A DNA stretch of 64,000 bases from Parasporobacterium sp. (GTDB lineage: Bacteria; Bacillota; Clostridia; Lachnospirales; Lachnospiraceae). The position numbers and the translations under genes are program-made. Below the pieces are notes generated by a model. The model saw only the letters and a program-made list of their open reading frames with translations. It was not told the DNA's origin and did no database searches. Positions 25,013 through 34,137 of this stretch are shown here, piece after piece; position 1 is the first letter of the stretch, and each line of letters starts with the position of its first letter. The stretch is taken from positions 97,111 through 161,110 of the forward strand of contig JAFUBX010000036.1 in the NCBI GenBank assembly GCA_017459985.1, given 5' to 3'.

Positions 25013-25999
25013 CTACCTTGGCAGAACGCCTCTGCTCTTACGGCAGGTGATCAGTACAACGATAATAAAGATAATGGCTTTGATCAGATTGACGGTATTG
25101 ACCGGAATGCCGATCATGGGAAGTCCCACATTCAGCAAAGAGAAGGTGAAGGATCCCAGCACTGCGCAGGATACCCGGGACTTCATGCCGCCGGACAGGG
25201 GCATGCCGCCCAGAATTAGGGCAACCATGACGTTCATCTCAAATCCGGTTCCTGTGGAGTCGGAGGCGGACCCGGTATACCCCATCTGGAAGATGGCGGC
25301 TACCACCACGAAAACGCCCATGATCACATAGGCGATCACTTTATATTTCACCAGATTGATGCCGCTCTGCTCCGCAGCCACCGGGTTGGCGCCGATGGCC
25401 CTGGCATTCTTTCCGAATTTCGTATAATTAAACAGGAAGGTCACGATGAGCACTTCCACCACCAGCACGATCACCATAAGCCATACATTTTTAAAGATAT
25501 GATGATCGAAACTTTTCAGGGCCACATTCCGGGAACCCATGTTATTGTAGATCAGGGTGCTGATGCCTCCCAGAACCATCATGAATACCAGGGAGGATAC
25601 CACGGAATGGATGTGGAGCAGCTCTCCCGTTGCGCCGTTGACGATGCCGATGAATACTGCGATCACCAGACAGATCAGAATGCCCAGGATCAGGGATCCG
25701 GTGCTGTTGGTCACGGCGACGATGATCGTTGCATACAGTCCCACCTGTTTTCCGATACTGATATCCATACTTCCCAGAGAATAAACAAAGACAGCGCCGA
25801 CGGAAAGGATGGCCAGAACGATCACGTCCGAGATCAGGGTGGAAAGCTTGGAAGCGGACCAGATACTCTCTCCGAACAATGGAGTCGTGATTGAGAAAAA
25901 GACGATACAGAACAGCACGCCGCCATACCCCGCCAGGGCAGCGCCGTGGGTCCGGAACCAGTCCTTTGAAAATACTTTTACTGCTGCTGTGTTTTCCAT
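25013..25999 (-). CDS. Ribose-type sugar ABC transporter permease (first)
   Basis: A 328-residue RbsC-family membrane protein. Motifs seen are SLGSMDISIGKQVGLYA, the usual DLSVG-type loop in variant form, and VMVALILGGMPLSGG near residues 265-280, also a family mark. It works with the second permease and the ATPase encoded 16 bp upstream. Confidence 0.92.
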   Translation of the reverse strand: MENTAAVKVFSKDWFRTHGAALAGYGGVLFCIVFFSITTPLFGESIWSASKLSTLISDVIVLAILSVGAVFVYSLGSMDISIGKQVGLYATIIVAVTNSTGSLILGILICLVIAVFIGIVNGATGELLHIHSVVSSLVFMMVLGGISTLIYNNMGSRNVALKSFDHHIFKNVWLMVIVLVVEVLIVTFLFNYTKFGKNARAIGANPVAAEQSGINLVKYKVIAYVIMGVFVVVAAIFQMGYTGSASDSTGTGFEMNVMVALILGGMPLSGGMKSRVSCAVLGSFTFSLLNVGLPMIGIPVNTVNLIKAIIFIIVVLITCRKSRGVLPR

Positions 26000-26015
26000 G
26001 TTCTTTCCTCCTTTC

Positions 26016-27524
26016 TCAGATCATGTATTCAATGATGTCTGTCTGTTTCAGATCCTTCGAGCGTTCCAGCTGGGCGGTTACCTCAAAATCCTTCATGATG
26101 ATCAGGCGGTCGGACATTCCGATCAGTTCCGACAGCTCCTCCGAGATCATCAGGATAGCCTTGCCCTCCTTCTTCATCTCTTCGATGAGGGCGTACATGG
26201 CCTGCTTGACGCCGATATCCACGCCCCGGGTCGGGCAGTCCATGACGATGACATCAGATCCCTTGGCTGTCCACTTTGCGAAGGAAACCTTCTGCTTGTT
26301 GCCGCCGGACAGGGTGTTGACATACTGTTTGCCGCTGCCGCATTTGATGCGGAAGGCTCCGATCTGGGCATCCGACAGTTTCTTCTCATCCTTCGGCCGG
26401 ATAAATCCGCCTTTGGTAAGGGCTGTCAGGGAAGGCAGCACGATATTGGTCTGAATGGGGGCATCCAGGATAATGGCCTCCAGATCCCGGTTCTTACTGA
26501 TGTATCCGATGCCGGATTCGATGGCCTGCAGGCAGGATTTGATGGGTTTGCCATTCCGGAGGACCTGGCCTTTCTCCAGTTTCTCCAGTCCGTAGGCGGC
26601 TTTTCCGATCTCGTGCATCCCGCAGCCGGAAAGGCCTCCCATGCCCACGATCTCCCCTTTCCGAAGCTGCAGGGAGAAATCTTTGATGGGACCGAAGGAG
26701 ATGTTCTGCAGCTCCAGAGCCACTTCCTCCTGATGGGAGGGAGTGAAATCTTCCCGGAAATACTTCTCGCCGATCTCCCGGCCAACCATCATCAGACGGA
26801 TCTTCTGCACCGCATCCGGGGCATCCATTTCTTCCCGGGTCAGATGGCCGATGATGTCGCCGTCCCGCAGCACCGTCAAATCCGTACACTGCTCCAGGAT
26901 CTCATCCATGTCATGGGATACGAAGACAACCGCTTTATTGTCCTGTTCAGTCATTTTATGGATCAGCTTATACAGGATCTCACGGCCTTCATGGGAAAGC
27001 GCCGTTGTTGTTTCGTCCACCACCAGGATCTCTGTGTCATCCGTCACACAGCGTACAATCTCGATGAGCTTGCGGTCTTCAAAGGTCAGGCGATCGATGG
27101 GATCCCTTCCTCTGATATTGGTGATCCCGAATTTCTTCAGCAGTTCATCCGCCCGCTTGTACATCTTGCTCATGTTGATCAGGCCGCCTTTGGAAAAGTC
27201 CTGCTCCTGACCGGCGAACAGATTTTGTGCCACGGTAACATGCGGAATGGTGTTGGCCTCCTGCAGGATCATGGAAATACCCTGATGCTGGGAATCCACC
27301 ATGCTCTTCGGATGCCAGGGCTGTCCCTTGTAAATCATCTCGCCGCTGGTGGCCGGCTGCATGCCTGCCGCAATGGACATGATGGTGGACTTGCCGGAGC
27401 CGTTCTCGCCGATCAGTCCCCGGATTTCTCCCCGGCAGATCTGAATGTCCACGTCCTTCAAAGCAATGGTGGGGCCGAAGGCCTTATGCATATGCTTTGC
27501 TTCAAATATAACTTCGTGTGCCAT
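26016..27524 (-). CDS. Sugar ABC transporter ATP-binding protein (RbsA/MglA type, two ATPase domains)
   Basis: A 502-residue tandem ATPase that energises sugar uptake. The first domain has the Walker A GENGSGKSTIMSI, a short signature region and the Walker B VVDETTTALS. The second has a degenerate P-loop (GGLSGCGMHEIGK), as usual in RbsA, and a good signature LSGGNKQKVSFAKW. GVDIGVKQAMY follows. It is the second gene of the operon after the binding protein, with a hairpin between. Confidence 0.94.
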   Translation of the reverse strand: MAHEVIFEAKHMHKAFGPTIALKDVDIQICRGEIRGLIGENGSGKSTIMSIAAGMQPATSGEMIYKGQPWHPKSMVDSQHQGISMILQEANTIPHVTVAQNLFAGQEQDFSKGGLINMSKMYKRADELLKKFGITNIRGRDPIDRLTFEDRKLIEIVRCVTDDTEILVVDETTTALSHEGREILYKLIHKMTEQDNKAVVFVSHDMDEILEQCTDLTVLRDGDIIGHLTREEMDAPDAVQKIRLMMVGREIGEKYFREDFTPSHQEEVALELQNISFGPIKDFSLQLRKGEIVGMGGLSGCGMHEIGKAAYGLEKLEKGQVLRNGKPIKSCLQAIESGIGYISKNRDLEAIILDAPIQTNIVLPSLTALTKGGFIRPKDEKKLSDAQIGAFRIKCGSGKQYVNTLSGGNKQKVSFAKWTAKGSDVIVMDCPTRGVDIGVKQAMYALIEEMKKEGKAILMISEELSELIGMSDRLIIMKDFEVTAQLERSKDLKQTDIIEYMI

Positions 27525-27565
27525 AAAAACCTCCCCTATACGATTTCTTCCCTATCATATGAACA

Positions 27566-27589
27566 GGCCGCCGCTTAAAGGCGGCGGCC
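27566..27589 (-). repeat. GC-rich hairpin between binding-protein and ATPase genes
   Basis: A perfect 9-bp stem (GGCCGCCGC / GCGGCGGCC) with a 6-base loop lies just after the binding-protein stop. Such hairpins in sugar ABC operons are known to stabilise the binding-protein message or cut down the downstream genes; that role here is inferred. Confidence 0.65.
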
Positions 27590-27612
27590 CATACATGGAA
27601 TCCGGTTCTGAA

Positions 27613-28800
27613 TTATTCGGCCAGAGCGTCCGCTCCCAGCAGAGCGTCGCTATGGAAGGTCTCCTGCAGCAGCGCATAGGTGGCGTCCGGATTGTTTCTC
27701 CTGCACAGTTCGTTTACAACCATGTCAACCGGGATCTGGGCATCTGCAGCCTGGGTGGTTCCCAGCATTGCCTTGGTCATAACGGCGTCGATGTCCGCAT
27801 CGCTGTCAATGATATATTCGAATGCGTCAATTCTCTCTACGACGAAATCATCAAACTGATTGCCGGTGATGGCATTGTCCAGCAGAACCAGGGAATAAGC
27901 CGGATTCTCAGCCGGAGAAACGGTAATGCTGGCAATGATCTTGCCTTCGCTGTCTCCGATGGAGGAAATAATGCCTGCATCGGTATCAAATCCGGAGGTG
28001 ACCAGCTTCATGGCCGGGTTGCACATGCCGTTGCCGATGGCGGATACCAGCGGAGGATAGATGAACTGGATGCCTGCGCAGAAGCCCATGATGGCGTCCA
28101 CATTGCCGTTATCGCCATCCAGGAACCAGGAGTCCTCCAGAGGAGCGAACATTAAAGTGGTGGTATCTCCGACGATCTCGATCTTGTCTTCATCAGCTGC
28201 GGTGGCATTGTATTCTTCCACCATGCCTTTGAAAGCGGCAGCAGCCACTTCCAGGTTCGGATATGCAAATCCCGGGAAATTCACCAGAGCTACTTTATGG
28301 AACCCTTTTTCAATACATGCGTTGAAGTAGGTCTTTGCGGTGTCAGCGCCGTCGATATGTCCGTCAGCGATGGTTCCGAGGAAATGATCATTTTCCAGAA
28401 CGCCTGCATTCTCGCCGCCTTCTCCGAATACGGAATTCATATCCGTGTTGTATCCGGCCACATACAGATCCGGATACTCTTCCATGATGGCCAGCAGACC
28501 GCCGTCCTGGCTGGTAATCAGGCCAACCACATCATTGGTCATGCCGTTCTTGACAGCCTGCAGATTGCCGGAAGCGTCATTGAAGCTGTCGCCGTAAACA
28601 ACGCTAAACTTATATCCCAGAGCGCTGCAGAGTTCTCCGAGATAATTCACTGCTGCATCATACTGAGCGCCTGCGGTCAGATTGGACAGCCACATAATGG
28701 TGCCGCCTGCCGGTGCTTCTTCTGCCATCGCCGGTGCTGCGCATGCAAACAGGGTGATTGCCGCAACGATAGCCAATACACGTCTTAATGCTTTTTTCAT
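27613..28800 (-). CDS. Sugar ABC transporter substrate-binding protein
   Basis: A 395-residue exported binding protein. The start at 28800 has GGAGGTAG upstream and a signal peptide (MKKALRRVLAIVAAITLFACAAPAMA). A Cys lies in LFAC, so lipid anchoring is possible though the box is weak. The body shows the type 1 periplasmic-binding fold, with AVKNGMTNDVVGLITSQDGG, VALVNFPGFAYPN and VDAIMGFCAGIQF. First gene of the operon with an ATPase, two permeases, GH3 and GH78, so the ligand may be a rhamnose-containing or beta-linked oligosaccharide. Confidence 0.88.
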   Translation of the reverse strand: MKKALRRVLAIVAAITLFACAAPAMAEEAPAGGTIMWLSNLTAGAQYDAAVNYLGELCSALGYKFSVVYGDSFNDASGNLQAVKNGMTNDVVGLITSQDGGLLAIMEEYPDLYVAGYNTDMNSVFGEGGENAGVLENDHFLGTIADGHIDGADTAKTYFNACIEKGFHKVALVNFPGFAYPNLEVAAAAFKGMVEEYNATAADEDKIEIVGDTTTLMFAPLEDSWFLDGDNGNVDAIMGFCAGIQFIYPPLVSAIGNGMCNPAMKLVTSGFDTDAGIISSIGDSEGKIIASITVSPAENPAYSLVLLDNAITGNQFDDFVVERIDAFEYIIDSDADIDAVMTKAMLGTTQAADAQIPVDMVVNELCRRNNPDATYALLQETFHSDALLGADALAE

Positions 28801-29024
28801 TTTACTACCTCCTGAAAAGATGCTCATTGTTTTACTGCTTATAATTTTATTAGAAAACTGTCCATTTTTTAATGGGAATTTTTTAGAAATTTTGTGGATT
28901 ATTTTATCTATATTCCGTAAATTCAAAATTATCTCTTGCAGGAAATAATATTTTGCCGAAAACGCATTAATTATTTGATGTTTTACTTTATTTACCGTCT
29001 TACAGGGAAAGGTCTATTCAGAGA

Positions 29025-30140
29025 TCACAATGATAAGTTGTCCCTTTTATATAGAATATTTTGGCTGTCTGCCATTTCAGTTGTCTTGTCTTTGCGGTAC
29101 TCTTTAGGAGTAACCCCATATTCTTTACGAAATGTTTTATGGAAATGGGAACGGTCCTCGTATCCGCATTCAATACTAATGTCTTCAATCGGCATATTGG
29201 AAAATTCCAGAAGTTTTGCGGCATAGCGCATACGGGCCGTTTTTACCAGCTGTGAAAAACTTCTGCCGGAATACTGGGAGATAAGTCTGGACAGATAGGT
29301 CTCGGAATAATTGAAATATCGGGCAGTTTCTCTTAGAGTGACAGTACGGAAATGTTCCTGGATATAGCGAAGAACCGGCAATATTTTTTTATCCGTTTCT
29401 CCCAGAGTGGATCCCGCAATAAAATCATATTCATGTTTTTCCAGGAGGTGAATAAACAATTCTTCCAGTTTATTGATCAGCAGCCGGTTGCGAAACCGCA
29501 TCTGCGAATCCGAAATGGCAATCATTTCCCGGACAATATCCGTCAGCTCCTGCTCAATCCCGGTACGACAGTAAATATAAGGATAATAGGAATTGCATAA
29601 AGACACCCTCGTAAAGAAATCGGAAATAATGTCTTCCTTATTCAGCAGGTTGATAAATACTGACTGAAATGTCTCTCTTTTGATCAGAATGTTTACCACA
29701 ATGGTTTCATCATCGAAAACAGAGAGTGCATGCACCGTTTCCGGAGCGATAAAACAGATATCTCCCGGACGGAACGTAAGCTCCTGTCCGGATACCTCTT
29801 CCTTTAAAATGCCGCGGATCACATACTGAATATTAAAAAACTGATTCTTGTGCCGGAACACCGGCATATAGCGGGCATGAATATTCAGATAAACATCTTC
29901 CATTCCGCCAAAGAAGATATCATCGTTAAGATTGGCCGCTGTTTCCAGATGGCTGAGGATCTCTCTGACTGCAGACAAATCATCAGAATAAGCAGAAAGG
30001 ATTTCTGTCAGCCTGCGGTCCGTTGAAAACGCCTCTATTGCCTGTGCTGGTGACAGCTGATGTTCATATATGTATTTGAAGGCTGTTTCCATAGGGGTAA
30101 AGTCCGCCTCTAGCCGGTATACCAGATTCTGAAGAGCCAT
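29025..30140 (-). CDS. AraC-family transcriptional regulator with cupin domain
   Basis: A 371-residue regulator. The middle holds a cupin-like sensing domain (FRPGDICFIAPETVHAL). The C-terminal 100 residues hold the two helix-turn-helix units: VTLRETARYFNYSETYLSRL and MPIEDISIECGYEDRSHFHK. The gene lies directly upstream of, and in the same direction as, the sugar operon that starts at 28800, so it is the likely activator. The 224-bp gap between them is AT-rich and would hold that promoter, but no clear hexamer pair is seen. Confidence 0.88.
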   Translation of the reverse strand: MALQNLVYRLEADFTPMETAFKYIYEHQLSPAQAIEAFSTDRRLTEILSAYSDDLSAVREILSHLETAANLNDDIFFGGMEDVYLNIHARYMPVFRHKNQFFNIQYVIRGILKEEVSGQELTFRPGDICFIAPETVHALSVFDDETIVVNILIKRETFQSVFINLLNKEDIISDFFTRVSLCNSYYPYIYCRTGIEQELTDIVREMIAISDSQMRFRNRLLINKLEELFIHLLEKHEYDFIAGSTLGETDKKILPVLRYIQEHFRTVTLRETARYFNYSETYLSRLISQYSGRSFSQLVKTARMRYAAKLLEFSNMPIEDISIECGYEDRSHFHKTFRKEYGVTPKEYRKDKTTEMADSQNILYKRDNLSL

Positions 30141-30180
30141 GTTCGTACAACTCCTTCCCTATCCCTTAAATCTCTTTCCT

Positions 30181-30492
30181 TTAATCATACTCAAAAATCC
30201 CCTGTACGGCATCTGAAACATTCATTAGCTGCGCATAGGAAATATAATCCACCTTTTTGCAATTTCTTTGCGCCGGATCAATGAGTTTTATCTGTTCACA
30301 TATTGCCGTTCCGGAAGCACCGTGATTTCCATTAACGCTGATGTGCAGCGGGCCTTCCGCAATTCCCGGGATCAAAGGGCATACATGAAAAACGCCGCTT
30401 GCTTTAATGAACGCATTTTTACTGATGATAAGAAAAGTGTCCTTGTAATCGGAGATTCTGATCACATCTCCCTGACAATAATACTTGCTCAC
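30181..30492 (-). CDS. MazF/PemK-like toxin (mRNA interferase family)
   Basis: A 103-residue protein of the MazF family, endoribonucleases that cut free mRNA. GDVIRISDYKDTFLIISKN and GVFHVCPLI match the family's N-terminal strand pattern, although the usual arginine after the first strand is not clearly present. The start overlaps the antitoxin stop by ATGA, which is normal for the pair. The AraC gene follows 40 bp on in the same direction. Confidence 0.75.
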   Translation of the reverse strand: MSKYYCQGDVIRISDYKDTFLIISKNAFIKASGVFHVCPLIPGIAEGPLHISVNGNHGASGTAICEQIKLIDPAQRNCKKVDYISYAQLMNVSDAVQGIFEYD

Positions 30493-30731
30493 ACTAATTC
30501 CTTCCCGACAGGATCCCCCCAGTCAAAATCATATACTTCCATTTTCCCGTCAAACTGTGCCAATCGTTCTTCAAATGACTGATGCCGGAAGATTTTATGA
30601 AGGATGATGGCATGTTCCTGTATTTCCACAGATAAATGATCGTCCGTTTCGATCCCTGCCTTCTCCAGAATACTTTTTGATAGTCTTATCCCCTGGCTGT
30701 TTCCCCACGGTTTAATGGCGACCCGCTCCAT
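30489..30731 (-). CDS. MazE-like antitoxin (AbrB/SpoVT fold)
   Basis: An 80-residue protein whose N-terminus (IKPWGNSQGIRLSKSILEKAG) is the swapped-hairpin DNA-binding domain of MazE antitoxins. Its acidic C-terminus ending in DFDWGDPVGKELV is the usual toxin-wrapping tail. AAAGGAGGAA precedes the start. Just upstream, two AACGTAT copies (30761-30785) could be its own operator; this is tentative. Confidence 0.82.
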   Translation of the reverse strand: MERVAIKPWGNSQGIRLSKSILEKAGIETDDHLSVEIQEHAIILHKIFRHQSFEERLAQFDGKMEVYDFDWGDPVGKELV

Positions 30732-30916
30732 AAATATTTCCTCCTTTCATTTTGCTTATAACGTATCGGTAGTTTAAACGTATATACATATTAACATGTG
30801 GGAAAACTGTCTGCAATCCCCTTTTGATTTGCATTCTTATGATTTTCCGATATACTGAAAGAGTCATCCGTTATTATCCGGAAAATACACAAGTTTTACA
30901 GTAAGGAGCAGTGAGC

Positions 30917-33457
30917 ATGAGCAGCGCAGAAAAGAAACATCCCGGCAGCCGTAATTTTCTTCCCTTTTCTATTTGTTATCGAAGTGCGGAAACCCCGGTG
31001 GATGACTGGCATGCGGAGACGGAACTGTTTTTTATTCTGACGGGCAACGCCCGGGTAATTCTCCGGGACCGTTCGTTTCCGGTGCAAAGCGAGGATGTCT
31101 TTCTGATCAATGCCGCCGATATCCGGGAGATCAGCGGAACCTCCTGGGAAGCGGTGATCCTGACATTCCGGCAGGATCTGCTGCCGGATCTGAAATCCTC
31201 CTGCACTGCCCGTTTCGACCTGTGTTCCAGCGGCAATACCTATTCTACCCGGTATGACTATGTCCGGTACTGCCTGGCGCAGCTGGTATCTTTTGAGAAA
31301 AAGGAAGAACAGGCCTTCAGCGCTCTTGGTATTTTCTACAATCTCTACAGCCATCTCCTGGCCAATTTTCCGGCAGCTCCTGCTCCGGCAATGAATGCCG
31401 GGGAACAGAACCGGGATCGGCTCTTGGAAATTATCCATTATGTGAATGAGCACTTCCGGGAAAACCTCACCCTGAATGAAACGGCTGCAAGATTTTCTCT
31501 TACAGCTCCCTACTTTTCCGCCTTTTTTAAAAAGCAGTCCGGCAAAACCTTTGGGGAGTATTATAACGATGTACGGCTCAGCCACGCGGTGAAGGAACTG
31601 CTGGGCTCTTCTGCCTCCATCGAATCCATTGCCCTGCAGAATGGATTCGGGGATGCCCGGGCATTTACTTCCCTGTTTAAAAAATCCTATGGCACTCTTC
31701 CGAACGCCTACCGCAAGCTCCATCGGACGGATTTTGATCCCGCTGCCGTTACTTCCTCTTTGCCATCGGCTCCCGCTGGGGCACCTCTGATGGATCCCCC
31801 GCAGCTTTCTGCCTTTCCCAGCCTGATGAAATATACCGGGGTTTTCCGGGAGGAAGCGGACTTTATCACCGCCTCCAGTGAAAACCCCCGCATCTTTGAT
31901 GCAGGTGACGTAAGCTTTCTGGCCGGGGGAACTACGCTTTCCCACAATTATCACCGTATGATCTGCGTTGGGTCTGCCCGGCAGTTTCTGTATAAGGAAG
32001 TGCAGGATATGCTGATCCGGGTGCAGCAGGAGATCCGCTTCCAGTATGTGAAATTCCACGGTCTTCTTTCGGATGAGATGATGGTATATACGGAGGACAA
32101 AGACGGGACGCCCCATTATTCCTTCACACTGATCGACAAGGTTCTGGACTTTCTGCAGAGTGTCGGCATGAAGCCTTTATTCCAACTGTCCTTTATGCCG
32201 GTTGCGCTGGCGGAGGATCCCCATCGGCTGATGGATTTTTATCACTATAACACCTCGCCTCCGAAGGATCTGAAAAAATGGACTGATCTGGTGGACGCGA
32301 CGGTCCGTCACTGCGTTGCACGCTACGGGCTGGAGGAAGTCAGGAGCTGGCTGTTCTGTGTCTGGAATGAGCCGGATGAAACCGTCGAACAGTTTTCCTG
32401 GAATGACAAGGACCGGTTCTTCCGGTTTTACGAAGCAACCTATAAGACAGTCAAATCCATCTGTCCGGAATTCCGGTTCGGTACTCCTTCCCTGCTGCTG
32501 TCGGTACAGAAGGAATATGGCTGGGCCAGGGACTTTTTCCTATTTACAAACTCTCATGCCTGCAATCCGGATTTTCTGAATATCCATTACTATGATAACA
32601 GCCTGTTTGAGGGGGATTCCAGCGACCGGGTCCGCAGTGAGAAAGGACTTTCCACAGAGAATATGGAACATTCCTTTCCTCTGACCGCCGACCCCCACGC
32701 CATGATGAAATTTATCAACAATGTCAAAGCCCTGACCCGGAAACACAACATGCGTTCCATTCCGATTTATCTGACGGAATGGAATCTGACCATCTCCCAT
32801 CGGGACCTCATTAATGACACCTGTTTCAAGTCCTGCCATCTGGTCAAGAATCTGCTGGAAAATTACGACCGGTTGGAATCCTTCAGCTATTGGAGTCTGA
32901 CAGATTTTATCGAAGAAATGCAACTCTCCCCGGATCTGTATCACGGAGGCCTGGGGTTGTTTACCTTTAATGGTATTCCAAAGGCCAATTACAATGCGTT
33001 TCTTCTTTTGGGAAAACTAGGGAATGAACTGCTCCGGAAGGGAGAGGGATATTTCATTACCCGCGCGGAAAACAGCATCCGGATCCTGCTGTACAACTAC
33101 GAACACTACTCCCGGCTGTTCGCCACCGGCCACCGGACAGAATTAAATATTATTGACCGGTATTCTCCGTTTGAAGAAATGAGTACCGCCCAGTTCGCAG
33201 TCCGGCTGTCGGATCTTCCGGGAAGCCGCGTTCTGATCAAAGAATATTTCGTGAACCAGTATGCCGGGAGCAGTTATGACACCTGGGCCCGCATGGGCTC
33301 CCAGCCGTTAAACTCCCGGGAAGACTATAATCTTCTGATGCAGGAATCCCGGCCGGGCCTTCACCTGCACCGGGAGCCGGTTCTAGACGGCGTCCTCCCT
33401 TTACACGTCCGTCTGGCGCCGCTGGAAGTGAGGCTGATCGAAGTTGATCTGCTATGA
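30917..33457 (+). CDS. AraC-type regulator fused to GH39 glycosidase
   Basis: An 846-residue fusion. Residues about 1-140 form a cupin-like sensor. Residues 170-275 carry an AraC DNA-binding domain (NLTLNETAARFSLTAPYFSAF, then SIESIALQNGFGDARAFTS). From about 290 on is a GH39 barrel with acid/base Glu in CVWNEPDE near 485 and nucleophile Glu in YLTEWN near 620, followed by a beta-rich tail. GH39 enzymes are beta-xylosidases and relatives. Both catalytic residues are kept, so the enzyme part may be active or serve as the sugar sensor. ATG at 30917 is chosen because AGGAG lies 8 bases before it. No signal peptide. Confidence 0.88.
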   Translation: MSSAEKKHPGSRNFLPFSICYRSAETPVDDWHAETELFFILTGNARVILRDRSFPVQSEDVFLINAADIREISGTSWEAVILTFRQDLLPDLKSSCTARFDLCSSGNTYSTRYDYVRYCLAQLVSFEKKEEQAFSALGIFYNLYSHLLANFPAAPAPAMNAGEQNRDRLLEIIHYVNEHFRENLTLNETAARFSLTAPYFSAFFKKQSGKTFGEYYNDVRLSHAVKELLGSSASIESIALQNGFGDARAFTSLFKKSYGTLPNAYRKLHRTDFDPAAVTSSLPSAPAGAPLMDPPQLSAFPSLMKYTGVFREEADFITASSENPRIFDAGDVSFLAGGTTLSHNYHRMICVGSARQFLYKEVQDMLIRVQQEIRFQYVKFHGLLSDEMMVYTEDKDGTPHYSFTLIDKVLDFLQSVGMKPLFQLSFMPVALAEDPHRLMDFYHYNTSPPKDLKKWTDLVDATVRHCVARYGLEEVRSWLFCVWNEPDETVEQFSWNDKDRFFRFYEATYKTVKSICPEFRFGTPSLLLSVQKEYGWARDFFLFTNSHACNPDFLNIHYYDNSLFEGDSSDRVRSEKGLSTENMEHSFPLTADPHAMMKFINNVKALTRKHNMRSIPIYLTEWNLTISHRDLINDTCFKSCHLVKNLLENYDRLESFSYWSLTDFIEEMQLSPDLYHGGLGLFTFNGIPKANYNAFLLLGKLGNELLRKGEGYFITRAENSIRILLYNYEHYSRLFATGHRTELNIIDRYSPFEEMSTAQFAVRLSDLPGSRVLIKEYFVNQYAGSSYDTWARMGSQPLNSREDYNLLMQESRPGLHLHREPVLDGVLPLHVRLAPLEVRLIEVDLL

Positions 33458-33525
33458 CCATCATGGTTTTCCGGCCGCCATCTGGTTTTGGCTGTCGTAT
33501 TTTTAATGAATGCCGAATTTTTCTA

Positions 33526-33628
33526 TTGACAGACCCTCTTGTAATACAGTACAGTTTGACTATGAATCATGTGATATTTGCCAATTATTATAAGGCCTGC
33601 AGACGTTTCCCGCGCTGCAGGCCTTTTC
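33526..33628 (+). other. Short promoter-to-terminator unit without a reading frame (unit A)
   Basis: TTGACA (33526-33531), 18 bp, TACAGT (33550-33555), then about 37 bp later an 11-bp perfect stem (AAGGCCTGCAG / CTGCAGGCCTT, 33592-33602 and 33615-33625) and TTTT. The stem may also end the GH39 gene. The start part resembles unit B at 48814: both contain TTGACAGA and TTGTAWTACASTA. A small RNA or the scar of a lost gene is possible. Confidence 0.45.
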
Positions 33629-33753
33629 ATTTGAGTAATACAGTATACTCCCTGACCAGCATTTTCATCTTCATCCCCGGGCACCAATCCTACCACAGGG
33701 GCTGTTTGTTTCCTTTCCGGAAGCAGACTCTGTGACCGTGACAAAGGCTCTTC

Positions 33754-34007
33754 CATAGAACATATTTGTCTCAATTTCGATTTTTTATTATTTTGGGGAT
33801 AGTTTGTCATCTCAAATGAGCATTTTCGAAAAATGAGACAGCTGGCCATATCCGCAGATCCACGTCTTTAAATATTTGAGGATAATTTTTATCCTCAAAC
33901 GAGACAATTTAACATTTTGAGGATATTCAGCAATGCCTCATTTTTTTGATTTTTCGTATAGAGGATATTTACTATCCTCAAACTAAAGGTTTTATCACTA
34001 TGAGATA
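33754..34007 (+). repeat. Intergenic repeat array with ~41-bp period upstream of a PD-(D/E)XK gene
   Basis: The motif TTTGAGGATA recurs in phase, with GAGGATA or a variant at about 33795, 33835, 33878, 33919, 33961 and 34002 (steps 40, 43, 41, 42, 41); a weak copy may lie at 33758. Two units (33875-33899 and 33961-33979) hold an internal inverted repeat, GAGGATA...TATCCTC. The last step contains TTTTATCACTATGAGATAT, which recurs before the Uma2 gene at 55.1 kb. The array ends 130 bp before the gene at 34138. Confidence 0.75.
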
Positions 34008-34137
34008 TTCTTCCGGAGAACGCAGCAGCAATTTCGGTGGATGCTTCCGAAGAGCACGGCAACCGTTTCGTTATATGATCCCGGAGAGTACCATCAGCAA
34101 TCCCGGATAATCCCGGCAATACAGGAAGGAGATCATG

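Noticed and set aside
25809-27578. Plus-strand frame of 589 codons opposite the ABC ATPase
   Set aside because: The opposite strand has Walker A, Walker B and signature motifs; the plus frame has none and no ribosome site.
30896-32116. Minus-strand frame of 406 codons opposite the AraC-GH39 gene
   Set aside because: The plus strand carries intact helix-turn-helix and GH39 active-site motifs.
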